The notes below the pieces were generated by a model. The model was not told where the DNA came from. It was given only the letters and a program-made list of their open reading frames with translations, and did not search any database. This document shows, piece by piece, positions 60,664 to 64,000 of a stretch of 64,000 nucleotides of DNA. The DNA lies in NCBI GenBank assembly GCA_013398955.1, contig VWPU01013670.1, positions 1 through 64,000 of the forward strand, written 5' to 3'. Both the position numbers and the translations under genes were made by a program. Position 1 is the first letter of the stretch, and the number at the start of each line of letters is the position of its first letter. The stretch comes from Callaeas wilsoni. Lineage: Eukaryota; Chordata; Aves; Passeriformes; Callaeidae.

Positions 60664-60953
60664 TGCATAGAATCGTAAATTGTTGAATCGTTTAGACTGG
60701 AAATGACCTTTGAGATCACCAAGTCCAACCCTTAACCCTGCCAAGTCCTCCATTAAACCATGTCACCCAGTGTCATATCTGCATGGCTTTTAAGCAGCTC
60801 CAGGAGCAGTAACACAACCACTTCCCTGGAGAGCCTGCTCCACTGCCTGACAACCCTTTCTGTGAAGAAATTTTTCAAAATATCCAATATAAACCTCCTC
60901 TGGTGCAATTGAGGCAACTCGTTACTTGGGAGAAGAGGCTAACCCCTGAGCAA
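60664..60953 (-). mobile_element. CR1 LINE 3' end, minus strand
   Basis: The plus strand shows the reverse complement of the CR1 terminus. The 'catagaatcgtaaattgttgaatcg' tail is followed by 'gactggaaatgacctttgagatcacc', 'aagtccaaccc', 'ggagagcctgctccactgcctgacaaccc', 'aatataaacctcctctgg' and 'gttacttgggagaagagg'. The intact tail gives a confident 3' boundary near 60664. The copy is 5'-truncated, and there is an internal deletion near 60917-60930. Confidence 0.9.
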
Positions 60954-61237
60954 AGATATTTTTCCCCTTTGAGACAGGAGTACTCCACCTGTTGCCGATG
61001 GGCCTGGTGCCATGAAAACAGAATCGTGATCAAAAAAATGTCAATGCAATAGGTCTCAGCTAAGCTTGATTATATGCATTCCAATAAAATTACTGTATGG
61101 ATTAAATGTCTCTCCAATTTCCTTCGATCCCATGGACAGAAATTAATTTTGTGGTTGGCCAAAATACAATGTTAAATGCAGCCTCAAACTGGAAAGTGTC
61201 AGCATGCACAGCGTAACTGTTTGTTGTTCTTCTCTAG
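60954..61237. other. Unique sequence upstream of an exon-like segment
   Basis: No gene seen. It ends with a strong polypyrimidine tract (tgtttgttgttcttctctag, 61218-61237). Confidence 0.4.
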
Positions 61238-61334
61238 TGGTGGTTCCGGCCACCTGCACTACAGGGAACAGTGGTGGGGCCTCTCACAGCCTTGTCCATA
61301 CAAATGCTTATGTACACATATGGGTTACCCGCAC
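61238..61334 (+). other. 97-bp exon-like segment open in all three frames
   Basis: A strong acceptor (pyrimidine tract ending CTCTAG at 61237) and a GTGAGA donor (GT at 61335-61336) bracket 97 bases of raised G+C in which all three forward frames lack stops. The translations (for example W-W-F-R-P-P-A-L-Q-G-T-V-V-G-P-L) match nothing I recognise. It may be an exon of a non-coding or unrecognised transcript; the evidence is positional only. Confidence 0.3.
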
Positions 61335-64000
61335 GTGAGAGTTATACTTGGATTACCATTCATGAAGACATTTGTTCCAGCAGAGAGATAGCAGTGTCTC
61401 TGCCAGCTGTGAGAGAACTGTGCTGTCTTAAGAATATATCCTTAGTCCCTCTCCTTTGTCAAAGCAATCTTTAATTATGTGTGAGTAGGTATTTAACCAC
61501 ACGAGGTGTTTTACTGATAAATAAGCTGAGAGACTTAAGCTCTTAAGAGCTGTTTAATAGCTGAGAAGTATGGAATACAAGTGGTACAGACCTAAATCAC
61601 TAATGTACCAGTAATTTTACTCTTCCCCTGTGCATTCATTGGCACCTTTGACAAATCTCATTACCTAATTGCTCCTTAGGTACTTAAATCTCGTTATGAA
61701 TCTGGCCCCCAGGCAGTGATCATGACCAAAAATCTGTCAAGAGGCAGGCATATAATTGTTACTATTGCTTAATCTTGTTTTTGTTATAAGGATCCTCATA
61801 TATCTTTAAAAATGAGAATAAATTTTACTTTTATTGATATCCTATTAAATTTGTGTAAATCTGCTCTTGTGATATGAGTCTTGATTTTTGTAGTCACACA
61901 CTTCAGGTGTTTCTAGTTAGCTTGATGGACATGAATTTGAGGCTTCAGCAAGATCTTCTTTAACACATGAATAAATGGAGTAGGTTCACTTGAGATTCAC
62001 TTTTACTTTCTAGAAGAGTTGTTAATAGATTACTGTGCAATAAAGAGAATGAGTTCAGTCTTCACTATTCAACTGTTTTAATAATGCACACATTACTCTA
62101 TCAAAAAAAATGAAATAAAAATTTTTCTAAAATACAAGTAATTGAATCATGGAGTTAAAGGAACAAAATTGATAAGGAACACAGTAAAAATAAATTTTTA
62201 ATCAATAAATACTACATTCTTGTTGAATAACAATTTAACCCAGAATTTCACTTTTCACAGTAAATTCCCACAGTATTAGAAAACTAATGTACAAAATTAG
62301 ACTTATATTGAGCAATTAACTGCAGAGGAAATACCATATGGAACATCTATTTTTTTAAAAAGACCCAAAACCCAACCAAAAACAAGACCAAGAAAACAGC
62401 ACTGATACAAAAAGAAGAGTACATTTTATTCCCTCAGTAATCCATGTAAAAATTAATCCACCAATTCAAGATGTTTCCCAGTCATTTTAACACACCTCCT
62501 GTGTGCTGAACTGGTCTGATCAATTCCAAGTCAGTACCTCTGTCTGCTTCTGGTCCTGCCTGTGGAAGGGCTCTGCTCTGAACAACATGAGCTCTCATCC
62601 AGGCTGTCACATTCCCATCCCATGTGGGTACAGCACTCTCAGTCTGATTTGAATTCCTAGGTAGATTTTATAGCTTCAGAATTGTTATGGTGCCTCCAGG
62701 CTGTTCAGACCCTCCATCTGTACATCAGACTCATGTCCACAGCATCAAGGAATTTCTGCCTTCTCCACCAATCAACACATTAAATTTATAAAGCCATCAC
62801 TTGGAAGGCACCCAATTTCACTGATCTTTGTGTTGCAGTCTTCTTGTTTTCCAGAATTAATTTTTCCGACTTTAGATCCTAAATCCAAAATTAGGAAGCC
62901 TATTATCCATATGGTGAACATCTTTGCTAAAACAGCAGACTGATTTTAGAAAGCTGTCAAGGTTTTCATGTCCTACAAACAACAGTTTAGTATTTTACAG
63001 TACTCAAGATTCATTCACCATGAAAATCATATCTGCCAACACACACACTGAAGTTTTAACTTGGTTAACTGAACCAAGAATGAACTCCTGCTTTGCCAAG
63101 ATCAGATCTGTGCCCCTGGTGGCCAGTCACAATTCAATATACTCAGGATGTACCCTAATTTTCCATTTGACTACTCAAGAACATCCAAGTTAACCTGTTT
63201 AGATTTTGACAGCTCAGTATGCAACATCACATCTAATCATATATCAATTCTTCTAGCCTGTTTTATAAGTCAGATTGTGGGATTATTAAGGACAAACAGA
63301 AAACACACTGAATACATAAAGCTATGAATTTATTGTTAGTGTAAATGAAATCTTAAAAATATAATCATCAAGCTGTTGTTAGAGATGATCTATTTTTAAC
63401 GAAAATATAAACACTATTACAGAAAATAAGTTTCAAAATAATAAAATTAAATTCATATACACATACGCACATAATTTTTTCCTGATGTCTATGCCATTCT
63501 TTCACCTTATGCAAGCCCTTTCATTGCCTCTTAGAGTCTGAATGCTGACAGCAACCACTAATGGTGGTAATGGAGTGTATAGCTGGTCATCACCATCCTG
63601 TGTCCTTTGCTATGTGCTGTTGATATTGATGGTTTCCTGTCCCTCAGCAGATTGCCCACCCTGAGTAATTACTAACTTTGCATATATGTTTTTTACAATT
63701 TGCTTTCTCTTCATTGGTTTGTGAGTTCGTTTTACTTCCAATGTACTATATATGGTGGTTTTCATGTAGCTGCTCATATTCACTCTTTGTTCTGCTTCTC
63801 CTAACCCTATCCTGAGGAGCACTGGTGAGATGTGATAGTCAAGAGGTCTCCAGTGCCAGCTTGTGACCCTGTCTGTGTATCATGTCCTCTGCTCCCACTT
63901 ACCAAGGCCTCACTTATGATACCATGACTCTCTCTGTCCACAGTTTGCCTTTATACCGGCCTCGTAAACCTCTTATTCTGTAAAGAATATATTGTTTTGT
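61335..64000. other. Unique AT-rich sequence, no gene seen
   Basis: No recognised repeat or gene. The segment 62500-62780 is richer in G+C than its flanks but shows no family landmarks. Frames at 62924-63193 (+) and 63610-63822 (-) are short and unrecognised. Confidence 0.45.

Noticed and set aside
1..64000. CRISPR arrays, operons, phage or other prokaryotic systems
   Set aside because: There are no regularly spaced repeats or long coding frames. Repeat content and composition are vertebrate.

Overview
The window looks like vertebrate, most likely avian, non-coding DNA: a gene desert or the inside of a very large intron. It is AT-rich and poor in CpG. No open frame is longer than about 130 codons and none reads as a whole known protein. 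The strongest lineage clue is a set of CR1 LINE copies. Several end in the characteristic CR1 3' tail (tcatagaatcg-like or tctatgat-like), and one carries the bird/reptile-type CR1 ORF1 esterase block. Turtles or crocodilians also have CR1, so 'bird' is an inference. I found no tRNA, rRNA, CRISPR array or complete protein-coding gene.

Layout. 1-8.6 kb is plain AT-rich sequence with short microsatellites and a long interrupted T tract. A CR1 3' end (+) lies at 8.67-9.41 kb. 9.4-17.5 kb is mostly unique, with a perfect 14-bp inverted repeat, an RFX-type palindrome, a possible MIR-like scrap, a promoter/LTR-like block (two ~50-bp direct repeats, a GC-rich hairpin and a TATA box) at 14.14-14.3 kb and a CA/TTTG microsatellite. 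17.49-20.62 kb is the densest repeat cluster: one CR1 (+), then a head-to-head CR1 pair, then a rare CR1 ORF1 (GDSL/SGNH esterase) fragment on the minus strand. A probable 570-bp solo retroviral LTR on the minus strand sits at 26.77-27.34 kb with a matching 6-bp flanking repeat.

28-64 kb is again mostly unique AT-rich sequence. It contains a G-quadruplex-like run (28.9 kb), an old CR1 end (34.0 kb) and an uninterrupted 112-codon frame on the minus strand (36.9-37.2 kb). That frame reads as the C-terminal zinc-knuckle region of an L1/Tx1-type LINE ORF2, with three of four metal ligands replaced. It also contains a GATA-type microsatellite (41.9 kb), decayed CR1 copies at 44.8, 57.8 and 58.4 kb, a CR1 3' end on the minus strand at 60.66-60.95 kb, and a few short exon-like or protein-like stretches I could not name.

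No operon or pathway logic applies. The window's history is mainly one of LINE and LTR insertion and decay. The items most worth checking are the L1/Tx1-like frame, the CR1 ORF1 fragment, the solo LTR, the repeat-hairpin-TATA block, and the 97-bp exon-like segment at 61.24 kb that is open in all three forward frames.
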